Source of the DNA: a virus
DNA length: 27,720 nucleotides
IMG/VR virus record: IMGVR_UViG_3300036780_000034
Span: 1-27,720 of that record
Strand: one strand, 5' to 3'
A program made the translations under genes and the position numbers. The notes below the pieces were generated by a model that saw nothing but the letters and a program-made list of their open reading frames with translations, had not been told where the DNA came from and did no database searches. Positions 7,008-14,633 of this stretch are shown in pieces. The stretch's first letter is position 1; every line of letters starts with the position of its first letter.

Positions 7008-7565
7008 ATGGAAAATCTGATCCTCGTCGTCCCCGACGGCGCGGTCGGGGCTCCGATCAGCCATGGCGATCGCCAATTCCGACCCTATTTGGCCGACCCG
7101 GCCGACCCGGCAAGCCGGTGGCTGCTCGACGTGCCGCCCGAGGTCGGGGTTCATCTTGTGAAAAATGGAGGTTTTGCCGTGGCAAAATCGAAATCCGCAT
7201 TGGCTGATATCCCGCCGGGCATGGTGAGATTACGCGCGCCCGCCGACTGGGCCTGCCCGAGCTTTGGCGGCATCACCTACACGCCCGACGAAAACCTTGT
7301 CGTCGTCGTGCCCGCCGGTGCGGCAGGGCAGCTCGTCGAGGCGCTGGGCTACCGCCCGGTCAGCGACAGCGACGATCCGGCCGAGCCAGTCGAAGACCCA
7401 CGCGACGCCGAAATCGCCCGACTGACGGCCGAGAACGAAGCGCTCAAAAAGCCGGCCGACGACAAAGACAAGGCGGCGGCGAACGGCAAGGCGGACGCGG
7501 ACGCCGCCAAGTCCAAACCGGACGCTGCCAAATCGGACGCTCCCGCCTCCGAGCCAAAGCGCTAA
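7008..7565 (+). CDS. Phage protein of unknown function, 185 aa
   Basis: ATG 7008 lies 10 nt after the small membrane protein gene. The first 120 residues look like two small beta-rich units: one around FRPYLADPADP...WLLDVPPEVGVHLVKNGGF, the other around VRLRAPADWACPSFGGITYTPDENLVVVVPAGAAGQLVEALGY. A short helix (EIARLTAENEALKKP) follows, then a low-complexity Lys/Asp/Ala tail rich in KPDAAKSDAP. Its position between capsid and head-tail adaptor suggests a head decoration or neck role, but I recognise no family. Confidence 0.7.
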   Translation: MENLILVVPDGAVGAPISHGDRQFRPYLADPADPASRWLLDVPPEVGVHLVKNGGFAVAKSKSALADIPPGMVRLRAPADWACPSFGGITYTPDENLVVVVPAGAAGQLVEALGYRPVSDSDDPAEPVEDPRDAEIARLTAENEALKKPADDKDKAAANGKADADAAKSKPDAAKSDAPASEPKR

Positions 7566-7622
7566 GAGCCGAGAGCGAGGCTAACCCGCCAGCGGTGCGG
7601 CCAGCACCAGAAAGCTGAATTG

Positions 7623-7856
7623 ATGCGACAGGCGTGGATGACTTCGGTGCGGGCGCATTGCCCGACACATAACGCGGAGCACCTCCAGCTGTGTTTTCTG
7701 TTATGCGAGACGCGCGGCGAAGCGAGCGCGCAGGCCACGCGATCGATCCATGACAGCTTTCCTGAATGCCCCTTGATCGTTCGCGAGATCGTGACGATCC
7801 CGATCGATCCGGAACTCGTGCGCGAGGCGGCGCGGGAACTCGGGGAGACGGCTTGA
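7623..7856 (+). CDS. Small hypothetical phage protein, 77 aa
   Basis: ATG 7623 directly follows an in-frame TTG at 7620; GAAAG lies 10 nt upstream of the ATG. The product has four Cys and several His in its first half (AHCPTHNAEH...CFLLCE) and an amphipathic helix at the end (PELVREAARELGE). A zinc-binding function is conceivable but the spacing matches no motif I know. Its stop overlaps the next start as TGATG (7854-7858), so the two are probably translationally coupled. Confidence 0.55.
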   Translation: MRQAWMTSVRAHCPTHNAEHLQLCFLLCETRGEASAQATRSIHDSFPECPLIVREIVTIPIDPELVREAARELGETA

Positions 7857-8068
7857 TGGGGATATTCTCGGCCCCGATAGGTGCGCCTGTATATCGCGCG
7901 ATCGTTACCGTCATTGATGAATGGGGCCGATCCCAAACCGCCGGCGGCGAAACGGTAATCGAGCAAGATCTCGCTCCGGTGAACAGCGGACTCGTCAACG
8001 CTCAGGGCGTTCCGCTTTATCGGATGCCGACGCGCGACCCTATCGGCTTTGATCTACGTGGTCGCTGA
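7856..8068 (+). CDS. Small hypothetical phage protein, 70 aa
   Basis: ATG 7856 overlaps the previous stop (TGATG). The product starts MGIFSAPIGAPVYRAIVTVI and ends with basic residues (FDLRGR). It is beta-rich, without membrane segment or recognisable motif. Codon use and tight coupling support it as real. It precedes the head-tail adaptor by 15 nt. Confidence 0.6.
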   Translation: MGIFSAPIGAPVYRAIVTVIDEWGRSQTAGGETVIEQDLAPVNSGLVNAQGVPLYRMPTRDPIGFDLRGR

Positions 8069-8083
8069 GAACCGAGGCTTCTG

Positions 8084-8725
8084 ATGGCGTTTGGCGACCT
8101 GACAACGCTGGCCGACGTCAAAGCCTGGCTCTCCACCGGGCAACAAGGCTTCCCGCCGACCGATGACGGGCTGCTGACCGGCCTGATCAGCGCCGCGAGC
8201 CAGTGGATCCAGACCTGGCTCAACCGGCAGGTCGTCTCGCAGGACTGGATCGAGATCCGCGACGGCACCGGCGGCCAGAGGATGGTCTTCGGTGCCTACC
8301 CGGTGACGGCGGTCCTCTCGGTCGTCGTCGACACCCTGACAATCTCACCGGTCCCGGCCGGGTCGCAGCAGGGCTTTGCCTCGGGCTATCTTTTCAGCCC
8401 GACGGTGCTGGCGTTGCGCGGCCATTGCTTCTCTCGCCGGCTGCAGAACGTGGCGCTGACCTATACCGCCGGCTATTCGACCGTGCCGCCCGATATCGCC
8501 CAGGCCTGCATCGAGCTTGTGGCGCTGCGCTACCGCGAGCGCACCCGCATTGGCGAAATGTCAAAGCATCTGGGCGACGGATCGACCGTTTCGTTTTCGC
8601 AGCGCGACATGCCGCCCGATGTGAGGACGGTGCTTCAGCAATACCGGCTGGTGGCGCCAGTCACCGGGTTTCTGACGCCAGCGGCGACGCAGACCGACCC
8701 GGCGACCCTGGTAGCGGCGGCATGA
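8084..8725 (+). CDS. Head-tail connector / adaptor protein (HK97 gp6-like)
   Basis: ATG 8084 begins MAFGDLTTLADVKAWL. The 213-aa product has the layout of gp6-like adaptors that form the ring below the portal: an N-terminal helix (TLADVKAWLS), a helix with LLTGLISAASQWIQTWLNR, a central beta region (GGQRMVFGAYPVTAVLSVVVDTL), and a late conserved helix (PDIAQACIELVALRYRERTRIGEMSK). It is the first of three genes joined by ATGA overlaps (8722, 9195), a typical neck-gene cluster. Family assignment is by pattern; it is also comparable to GTA gene 6. Confidence 0.78.
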   Translation: MAFGDLTTLADVKAWLSTGQQGFPPTDDGLLTGLISAASQWIQTWLNRQVVSQDWIEIRDGTGGQRMVFGAYPVTAVLSVVVDTLTISPVPAGSQQGFASGYLFSPTVLALRGHCFSRRLQNVALTYTAGYSTVPPDIAQACIELVALRYRERTRIGEMSKHLGDGSTVSFSQRDMPPDVRTVLQQYRLVAPVTGFLTPAATQTDPATLVAAA

Positions 8726-9198
8726 TCACGATCAGCGTCGATGACAGCACCGTCCAGGCGCACCTCGGCGCGTTTCCCGCAAAACTGCGCGAGCGCATCG
8801 TCCAGATGACCAAGCGGCTTGGCCTCGACCTTCAGCGCCATGTCCAGGCCGGCAAACTCTCGGGCCAAGTTCTGAAGGTCCGCACCAACACATTGCGCTC
8901 GTCGATCAACCTGCGGGTCGAGGAGGACGGCAGCGCTGTCACGGCAACCGTCGGAACGAGCGTAAAATACGCGGCCGCGCACGAATTCGGGTTTCAGGGC
9001 GTGGTGACGGTGCGCGCTCATCTCCGCCAGATCACCCAGGCCTTTGGGCATTCGATCAACCCGACGACACAGAACGTGCGCTCCTACCAGCGGCGCGTTG
9101 ACCTGCCGGAGCGGTCGTTTCTGCGCTCGGCATTGCGCGACATGACGGCGGATATCGAGGCGGGGTATCGGCGGGCAGCCGAAGAGGCGACGCGATGA
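8722..9198 (+). CDS. HK97 gp10-like head-tail/tail completion protein
   Basis: ATG 8722 overlaps the adaptor stop (ATGA). The 158-aa product has the gp10-like pattern: an N-terminal helix around LRERIVQMTKRLGLDLQRHVQ, then LSGQVLKVRTNTLRSSINL (the conserved K-x-G/T-x-L-R-x-S-I element), VGTSVKYAAAHEFGF (Y-A-x-x-x-E-F-G core), and a C-terminal PERSFLRSALRDM element. All are typical of the family sitting between adaptor and tail terminator. It is comparable to GTA gene 7 in position. Confidence 0.82.
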   Translation: MITISVDDSTVQAHLGAFPAKLRERIVQMTKRLGLDLQRHVQAGKLSGQVLKVRTNTLRSSINLRVEEDGSAVTATVGTSVKYAAAHEFGFQGVVTVRAHLRQITQAFGHSINPTTQNVRSYQRRVDLPERSFLRSALRDMTADIEAGYRRAAEEATR

Positions 9199-9629
9199 TC
9201 AGCCGCGAGGCGATCTACAACGCGCTGTGGACTTTGGCGAGCGGCGTCAACGGCTTTGCCACCGTCAACCGGCGGCTGCGTCATTGGGCCGATATATCGC
9301 CGCCGGAGCAACCGGCGCTGTTCATGGCGGAAAAGGGCGGTCATGCCGTGATCAAGGCGCTCGGCGCCCCGACCGTGTGGACGCTCTTCGCCGATTTCTA
9401 TGTCTATGCTCACTCGAGCGACCCTTACGCCGCACCGGCGACGATCCTCAATCCGCTCCTCGACGCGCTCGATCAGGCATTGGCGCCATCGCCGGCGACC
9501 GGGATCCAAAACCTCGGGCTTCGACTGATGGTCCAGCACGCCTATATCGCCGGCAAGATCGAAACGGATGAGGGCGTGCTCGGCGACCAGGCCGTTGCCG
9601 TCGTGCCGGTCGAGATACTCTGCATCTAA
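9195..9629 (+). CDS. Tail terminator-like protein
   Basis: ATG 9195 overlaps the previous stop (ATGA). The 144-aa product starts MISREAIYNALWTLASGV, then FATVNRRLRHWADISPPEQPALFMAEKGG, and later a helix ILNPLLDALDQALAPSP, ending in a strand VAVVPVEILCI. Size, helix/strand order and place directly before the tail tube region match tail terminator (lambda gpU-like, GTA gene 8-like) proteins that cap the tail tube. The family call rests mainly on position and fold pattern. Confidence 0.68.
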   Translation: MISREAIYNALWTLASGVNGFATVNRRLRHWADISPPEQPALFMAEKGGHAVIKALGAPTVWTLFADFYVYAHSSDPYAAPATILNPLLDALDQALAPSPATGIQNLGLRLMVQHAYIAGKIETDEGVLGDQAVAVVPVEILCI

Positions 9630-9690
9630 CCCGCAATGCTGACGGCTCACCGCGAGCCTAGCCCCCTCCTTTCTTCGAAAGCCAAATCCG

Positions 9691-9957
9691 ATGGACGACA
9701 CCGACGCCGGAAAGCCTGCGGCGCCCGTAGAGAAGCCTGTTGCGCTGCCCGCCTCTCCGGTCGCGGAAAAGCGCGACGCGCCACCGGCGCCCGCCGCCGC
9801 TGCCGAGGCACCCCATCCGCTCGCCGAGCTGGTCGATCGCTGGTGGGCCGATCACTTCCCCGGCTCGGTTGTCGGCCGCGACACGCAAATCTGGAACCAC
9901 GCATTCCGCGCGACGCAGGACCTGAAGCGCCGGCTGCGAAACTTCGGGAAGGTGTAA
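9691..9957 (+). CDS. Small hypothetical phage protein, 88 aa
   Basis: ATG 9691 has no clear ribosome site. The first half is Pro/Ala-rich and acidic (low complexity). The second half is compact: HPLAELVDRWWADHFPGS...DTQIWNHAFRATQDLKRRLRNFG, with two Trp in a helix and a basic end. Its stop is one nucleotide before the tail tube ATG, and the tube gene's GGGAAGG ribosome site is inside its last codons. That arrangement and its codon use support it. Function unknown. Confidence 0.6.
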   Translation: MDDTDAGKPAAPVEKPVALPASPVAEKRDAPPAPAAAAEAPHPLAELVDRWWADHFPGSVVGRDTQIWNHAFRATQDLKRRLRNFGKV

Positions 9958-9958
9958 C

Positions 9959-10711
9959 ATGGCCGTCCAACTTGATTTTGGCGTCGGCGCATTGTGGGGC
10001 GAGCGCACCGACGTGACCGGCTCCGGTATCGGCCCGCGCCAGTTCGGTATCCTTCAGGATGTCCAGGTCAGCTTCGACTACACCGAAAAGCCGCTGATGG
10101 GGCAATTCCAGTTCCCGGTCGCCATCGCGCGCGGCCAGGGAAAGATCACCTATTCGGCCAAATTCGCGCAGATCCTCGGCAACCTCTACTCCGATATCTT
10201 CTTTGGCTCGACACCGGCAGTGGGGCAGTTCGGGGTCTCCGAATACGAGGCGGGCAACATCCCGGCGACGACCCCCTTCCAGGTCACGGTCGCCAATGCC
10301 GCCACCTACAACGACGACCTCGGCGTCACCTATCTGGCAAGCGGGCAGCGCTTCAACCGCGTCGCCACGCCTTCGACCGCCGGCCAGTACAGCGTCAATC
10401 TCGCCACCGGCGTCTATACTTTCTCCTCGGCCGACGCCTCGGCAGCGGTGCTGATCTCGTATACCTACAACATAACCTCGTCCGGGCTCAAAACCACGAT
10501 CACCAACCAACTGCAGGGCACGACCCCGGTGTTCAAGCTGACCCTGTTCGAGACCTTTCAGGCGAACGGGCAAGCGCTCCGGCTCAACGCCTGCATCGCG
10601 AACAAGCTGACCTTGCCCAACAAAATCGACGAATGGTCGATCACCAGCCTCGACGGCTCGGCCTTTGCCGACGCGTCGGGCACGATCGGCGTTATCTCGA
10701 CGGCGCAATAA
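9959..10711 (+). CDS. Major tail tube protein
   Basis: ATG 9959 has GGGAAGG (9946-9952) upstream. The 250-aa product begins with LDFGVGALWGERTDVTG and a conserved tail-tube run (GILQDVQVSFDYTEKPL, FPVAIARGQGKITYSAKFA), and ends with ANKLTLPNKIDEWSITSLDGSAFAD. Residues about 100-180 form a separate beta module (FQVTVANAATYNDDLGVTYL...GVYTFSSADASAAVLISYTY), an Ig-like motif common in phage structural proteins and probably displayed outside the tube. Position before the chaperone frameshift pair and tape measure supports the call. Confidence 0.82.
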   Translation: MAVQLDFGVGALWGERTDVTGSGIGPRQFGILQDVQVSFDYTEKPLMGQFQFPVAIARGQGKITYSAKFAQILGNLYSDIFFGSTPAVGQFGVSEYEAGNIPATTPFQVTVANAATYNDDLGVTYLASGQRFNRVATPSTAGQYSVNLATGVYTFSSADASAAVLISYTYNITSSGLKTTITNQLQGTTPVFKLTLFETFQANGQALRLNACIANKLTLPNKIDEWSITSLDGSAFADASGTIGVISTAQ

Positions 10712-11079
10712 TGGTCCCCGGTATCGCGATCGCGATGAGCGGCCAGGAATTCACCGTTCCGCCACTAACTCTCGGCCAATTGCGCCGGATGCTGCCCAAG
10801 GTGCAGCAGTTGACCGATATCGGGGCCGGGATGGGCGAGGCGCAGATCGGCGTGTTGGTCGAGATCGTGACCGCCGCCTTGCAGCGCAACTATCCCGACA
10901 TGACCGCGGAAGCGGTCGAGAACCTGCTCGACCTCGGCAATGCCCGCGCCGTGCTAAACGCCGTTCTGACCGGCTCCGGGCTCAAGGAACGCGAGCCGGG
11001 GGAAGCGAGGGCGGTGTCGGGTTTGGGCACATCTACGGTCTCCTCGCCACCGCCTGCGGATACACCTACCCAGCCATAG
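10711..11079 (+). CDS. Tail assembly chaperone, short form (lambda G-like)
   Basis: ATG 10711 overlaps the tube stop (TAATG). The 122-aa unshifted product has FTVPPLTLGQLRRMLPKVQQL, a helix around VLVEIVTAALQRNYPDMTAE and a helix VENLLDLGNARAVLNAVLTGSG, the usual make-up of gpG-like chaperones, which bind the tape measure protein before tube assembly. The last 17 residues after the slippery site are Ser/Thr/Pro-rich and look like non-conserved read-out. Confidence 0.78.
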   Translation: MVPGIAIAMSGQEFTVPPLTLGQLRRMLPKVQQLTDIGAGMGEAQIGVLVEIVTAALQRNYPDMTAEAVENLLDLGNARAVLNAVLTGSGLKEREPGEARAVSGLGTSTVSSPPPADTPTQP

Positions 11080-11333
11080 ACGCGATGACGCTCTTCGATG
11101 TCGAGGAACTCGGCGAGTATTGGGCTTCGCACCCGCCGGTGCACCTGATGGTGGCGGCGTTTCTCGGGGTCAAGCCGGAGCGCGGCGGCAAGAGTGGGCG
11201 CGGGCAGGCGGAGCGGGTCGACCAATTGCGCGCCGAGGCGCCGCACCTGTTCGCGGCCGGCGCCGATGTTCTGCAGGGATTGGGGCCGGTGACGCTCGAT
11301 TTGGCCGAGTTGAAGCGACGCAGCGCGGCTTAA
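10711..11333 (+). CDS. Tail assembly chaperone, frameshifted long form (lambda GT-like)
   Basis: A -1 shift at 11019-11025 joins the first 105 residues of the short form (to 11025) to the frame that ends at 11333, giving about 207 aa. The T part continues GHIYGLLATACGYTYPAIDAMTL, then FDVEELGEYWASHPPVHLMVAAFLGVKP and a helical end LDLAELKRRSAA. The DAMTLFDVEELGEYW pattern is typical of T domains in such chaperones. The T frame has no good ribosome site before ATG 11085, so frameshifting rather than separate initiation is likely. The longer form is expected to be the minor product. Confidence 0.78.
11019..11025 (+). other. Programmed -1 frameshift slippery heptamer
   Basis: G GGT TTG in the frame of the short chaperone (codons TCG-GGT-TTG) is an X-XXY-YYZ heptamer, analogous to lambda GGGAAAG. 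It lies in the overlap of the two frames, and the downstream frame encodes a recognisable T domain. I see no obvious strong stem-loop just after it. Confidence 0.8.
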
Positions 11334-11722
11334 TTCGTGGCCTGGCGGTTTTCCATCTCGGGCCAGGGTGCCATTGCCACATCGTCGCAAGGTGCTGCGC
11401 TGAGCAGCTTGTCCACGACCTCGTCGCCACGCATCAGGTAGGCCATCGTCCTTACCCCGGCATAGCCGCCCAAGCGGTTCTTGGCATTGGCGCTAAGGCA
11501 AACGACCCAGCCGGGGTTCATCAGCGCCTGATGTGGAAATGGCTCGCTGATCGCAACCTCGCGCAGCGAATACGGATCAAAAAACGTGCCCTCGATCATG
11601 GCGGCCATTGCCGCCTTGTAGTTGGCCGGTTCCGGCCCGGCACTCTGTGCGCCGCCAAGCGCGCAGCCGGCAACAACGGTCATACCGGCGCAAGCGGCGG
11701 CAATCCGTCCAATGGTTAACAT
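11330..11722 (-). CDS. Antisense lipoprotein gene (moron-like)
   Basis: This is the only gene I support on the minus strand. The 130-aa product starts MLTIGRIAAACAGMTVVAGC, a lipoprotein signal with lipobox V17-A-G-C20 and Ala at +2, which predicts outer-membrane placement. The mature part has EGTFFDPYSLREVAISEPFP, NPGWVVCLSANAKNRLGGYAG, and two further Cys that may form a disulfide. It sits between the chaperone pair and the tape measure gene, and its 3' end overlaps the chaperone stop by four bases. Many of its codons end in A or T, unlike the flanking structural genes. A lone exported gene of opposite strand in a late operon fits a lysogenic-conversion gene acting on the host envelope. Function unknown. 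Confidence 0.78.
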   Translation of the reverse strand: MLTIGRIAAACAGMTVVAGCALGGAQSAGPEPANYKAAMAAMIEGTFFDPYSLREVAISEPFPHQALMNPGWVVCLSANAKNRLGGYAGVRTMAYLMRGDEVVDKLLSAAPCDDVAMAPWPEMENRQATN

Positions 11723-11730
11723 TTCTCGCG

Positions 11731-11763
11731 GTGCTTTCTCTCAAGAACGGTCTTCGAGAGCAC
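11731..11763. repeat. Imperfect inverted repeat upstream of the lipoprotein gene
   Basis: CTCTC-AAGA (11738-11746) pairs with TCTT-C-GAGAG (11751-11760) around ACGG, with one bulged C; GTGC and CAC extend the arms imperfectly. It starts 9 nt upstream of the lipoprotein ATG and could be an operator or a 5' leader hairpin. Confidence 0.4.
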
Positions 11764-11791
11764 ACCTAGCGCGGGCTGCCCTCGGCTTCAA
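11763..11791 (-). promoter_or_regulatory. Weak candidate promoter for the lipoprotein gene
   Basis: Reading the minus strand, TTGAAG (complement of 11786-11791) is followed after exactly 17 nt by TAGGTG (complement of 11763-11768). The -35 matches consensus at four positions and the -10 is poor. It is the best candidate in the 88-nt gap. Confidence 0.25.
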
Positions 11792-11810
11792 TGGGAATGG
11801 GTGAGGGGCG

Positions 11811-14621
11811 ATGGCCGGCGAAGCAGTCGTCAATGTCAGGTTCGGCGCGCAGCTTGGCGATCTGAACGAAGGCACCGATCAGGCGCGTACCAAGATCAGG
11901 GATTTGCGCGCCGAGCTGGAACGCATCCGCGCCCCGATCGAAATCGAGAAGCTCGAAGGGCAGATCAAAAACGCGGGTGCCGCCAGCACCAGCCTGACCG
12001 CGCAGCTCAATCGGATGTTCGAGCATGTCAGCGCGCCGCTGCGCGAGATGCTCGACGGGTTTGCGATGCTGGGCTCGCGGATGCGCGAGACGGCGGAGAT
12101 CGCCGGCGTCGCCTTTGTCGTCGACAAGCTGCGCGAATATGCGGAGGAGATGGGCGAACTCGGCGAGCACGCGGTCAACACCGCCGCCGCGCTCGGCATG
12201 ACGGCGGAGCAATACCAGACCCTGTCGGAATCGATGGAGGAGTCGGGCGGCAGCGCCGACGCGCTGCTGCGGACGCAGCGCCAATTGGCTTCCGCCTCCG
12301 AAACGGCGGTGTCGAGCCCGCTCAGCCGGCAAGCCGACGCCTTTCGCGCCTTGGGGATCGACGCGGCACGGTTCGCCGAGACATTGCGCAGTGATCCGAT
12401 CGCGGCCCTGAAGGAACTCGCGGATAAATACAAGGAAAACGGCGGAGCCGGCGGCGAGGCTGGACCATTCGGGTTTATTGTCGGCCGCAATCTGGCGCAG
12501 CTGATCCCTTACCTGAAGGACGGGTCCGAGGGGATCGAGCGGCTTCAGGCTGATGTCAAAAACCTCGGCGCCCCGGCGCAATCGACTCTTGAAGACCTCG
12601 ACAAAATGGGCGAGTCGTTTCACCGGCTTGAGATCGCCGCAACGAATTTCAAGATCGCGATTGCCGATCTGGTCAGTGGCCCGCTGACCAGCATGCTCAA
12701 CCTGATGGCCGAGAATTTCGGCACGTTGCGCGACTGGGCAGCGCTCCTGGGCGGCGTCGGCGGCGTCGAGGGCGCGCCGGGACCGGGCGGCGAGATGCCG
12801 GAGGATACGCGGCAGCGCTACACTGCGGCGCGCGGCTCTGTGAGTGATTTTGCCGGCAAAGGCGCCAATAACAAAGATCAGATCAAAGCCTGGCTATATG
12901 CTGCCGGCTACACGGATGACGCCGTAGCCGCGATCTTGGGAAACGCGAAAGTCGAGAGCGGATTTAACCCTGGAGCGCGCAACGCCAGCGGGCATTTCGG
13001 CTTGTTCCAGTGGGACAAGCAACGCCAGCGACCGCTCGGCGGCTCAACCGACATTTCAACCCAGATGGAACTGATGGATCGAGAGCTTGCCAAGCTCGAC
13101 CCCGCGTTCCGTACCGCGACCGGCGATGTCGCGGCGTTGACGACCCGCTTCGAGCGGACCTTTATACGATCCGGCGGCCAAGAAAACGCCAAGCGCGTCG
13201 CTGCGGCTGAAGGCAGCGTCACGGTGCCCGATGTCGGGGTAACGGCCAAAGCCCCAGGCTCGCCCGGCTTCGCTAATTCGGCCGAGGAAAAGCGCCTCCT
13301 CGACGAGAAACTCAAAAATCTCGAAGCCGCGAACAAGGCAACCCAGGCGAGCTTCGACTATGAGATCGCCGCAGCGAAGGGCAACGAGGAGCAACAGTCG
13401 GCCCTCGCCCAACAGAAAGCCGCCGCTGACCAGAAATACTTCGCCCAGCGCAAGGCGCTGATCGAAGGCGCTTCGGCTGCGGTTCGCTCCGAATATGCCG
13501 ACGAGGGTGCCGGTGCTGTGGAAGCCGCGACAAGGGCATTGCAGGCGCAGCAGCGTGCCGACGATGCGAATGTCGCCGAGAAATTGCGCGCCTTGCAGCA
13601 GAAGCTGCGGCTCGATGAGCAATCCGAGGCCTCCGATCTGCGGCTCGCGGAAGGCCGCGCCCGGCTCGCGCGCCAGACCGCAACCGAACTCGCGGGCGTC
13701 GAGACCGGCATCGTCCGAAGCCATGAAGAAGCGCAGCAGCAGATCCTCGCCGACGAAGCGACGGTCGCCACAGGGCGCCGCAAGTTGGAAGAGCAGGTCG
13801 CAGCCGAGCGCACGGCGCTTGAACAGAAGAGCGCCGATCAGATCGAGCAGATCAACCTCAAGGCCGCCGACAAGGTCGCCGAAGGGTGGCAGAAGACGAT
13901 CGACCAGATCTCGACTTCGCTCTCGAGCGCCATAACGGATGTGCTGACCGGCACAAAGACGATGGGCGAAGCCTTCAAGCAGCTCGGCGACAGCATCCTC
14001 AAGGATTTCATCAACAGCTCGCTCAAGTCGGTTCTCGGCGGTAGCGGGAGCGGTGGTGGCAGTAGCGGCATTTCAGGTCTTTTGTTTGGCGAGGGCGGCC
14101 TTGGCGGTCTTCTAGGTCTCGGCAGCGGCGGCTTGCTGGGTGCTGGCGCCGGAGCGCTCGGCCTCAGCTCGGGTGCGGGTGGCTTACTCGGCAGCCTCTT
14201 TGGGGGCGGGGTCAACCAGGATTTCGCGGGCGGCATCAACGGTGCCGGTCAGGCAATCGAGTCGTCCACGTCAGGGGGCGGACTGCTCGCCAGCCTGTTC
14301 AGCGGCATCGGCTCGCTTTTCGCATTCGCGAAAGGCGGGATCGTGCCGTCCGCAGCGGGCGGCTGGTCGGTCCCGCAATTGAGCGGGGGCAGCACCTTGG
14401 CGCAGCTCCACTCCAATGAAATGGTGTTGCCCGAAAACATCAGCCAAGGCCTGCAAGGGATGATCGCCAATGGCGGCGGATCGCCTGCGGTCAATGCGAA
14501 TTTCAGCGTCTCGGCGATGGACTCGCAATCCGTCTCGAAATTCTTTCAGCAGAACGGATCGCTGTTGGTCGCCTCGATCAACAAGGCAATGCGAAACGGG
14601 GCGGCGCTGCAAACGTCATGA
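11811..14621 (+). CDS. Tail tape measure protein with internal lysozyme domain
   Basis: ATG 11811 follows GTGAGGGG. The 936-aa product has an N-terminal helical part starting MAGEAVVNVRFGAQLGDLNE, typical of tape measure proteins. Residues about 345-460 form a phage tail lysozyme domain: IKAWLYAAGYTDDAVAAILGN, then KVESGFNP with Glu382 as likely catalytic residue, SGHFGLFQWD, and FERTF. Residues about 485-690 are coiled coil rich in Ala/Glu/Gln. From Trp693 the C-terminus matches the lambda gpH-like tail (WQKTIDQISTSLSSAITDVL, GEAFKQLGDSILKDF), followed by long Gly-rich hydrophobic stretches. It sets tail length; the enzyme domain probably opens peptidoglycan during DNA entry. It starts 478 nt after the chaperone, across the antisense gene. 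Confidence 0.9.
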   Translation: MAGEAVVNVRFGAQLGDLNEGTDQARTKIRDLRAELERIRAPIEIEKLEGQIKNAGAASTSLTAQLNRMFEHVSAPLREMLDGFAMLGSRMRETAEIAGVAFVVDKLREYAEEMGELGEHAVNTAAALGMTAEQYQTLSESMEESGGSADALLRTQRQLASASETAVSSPLSRQADAFRALGIDAARFAETLRSDPIAALKELADKYKENGGAGGEAGPFGFIVGRNLAQLIPYLKDGSEGIERLQADVKNLGAPAQSTLEDLDKMGESFHRLEIAATNFKIAIADLVSGPLTSMLNLMAENFGTLRDWAALLGGVGGVEGAPGPGGEMPEDTRQRYTAARGSVSDFAGKGANNKDQIKAWLYAAGYTDDAVAAILGNAKVESGFNPGARNASGHFGLFQWDKQRQRPLGGSTDISTQMELMDRELAKLDPAFRTATGDVAALTTRFERTFIRSGGQENAKRVAAAEGSVTVPDVGVTAKAPGSPGFANSAEEKRLLDEKLKNLEAANKATQASFDYEIAAAKGNEEQQSALAQQKAAADQKYFAQRKALIEGASAAVRSEYADEGAGAVEAATRALQAQQRADDANVAEKLRALQQKLRLDEQSEASDLRLAEGRARLARQTATELAGVETGIVRSHEEAQQQILADEATVATGRRKLEEQVAAERTALEQKSADQIEQINLKAADKVAEGWQKTIDQISTSLSSAITDVLTGTKTMGEAFKQLGDSILKDFINSSLKSVLGGSGSGGGSSGISGLLFGEGGLGGLLGLGSGGLLGAGAGALGLSSGAGGLLGSLFGGGVNQDFAGGINGAGQAIESSTSGGGLLASLFSGIGSLFAFAKGGIVPSAAGGWSVPQLSGGSTLAQLHSNEMVLPENISQGLQGMIANGGGSPAVNANFSVSAMDSQSVSKFFQQNGSLLVASINKAMRNGAALQTS

Positions 14622-14633
14622 CGATGCGCCGAG

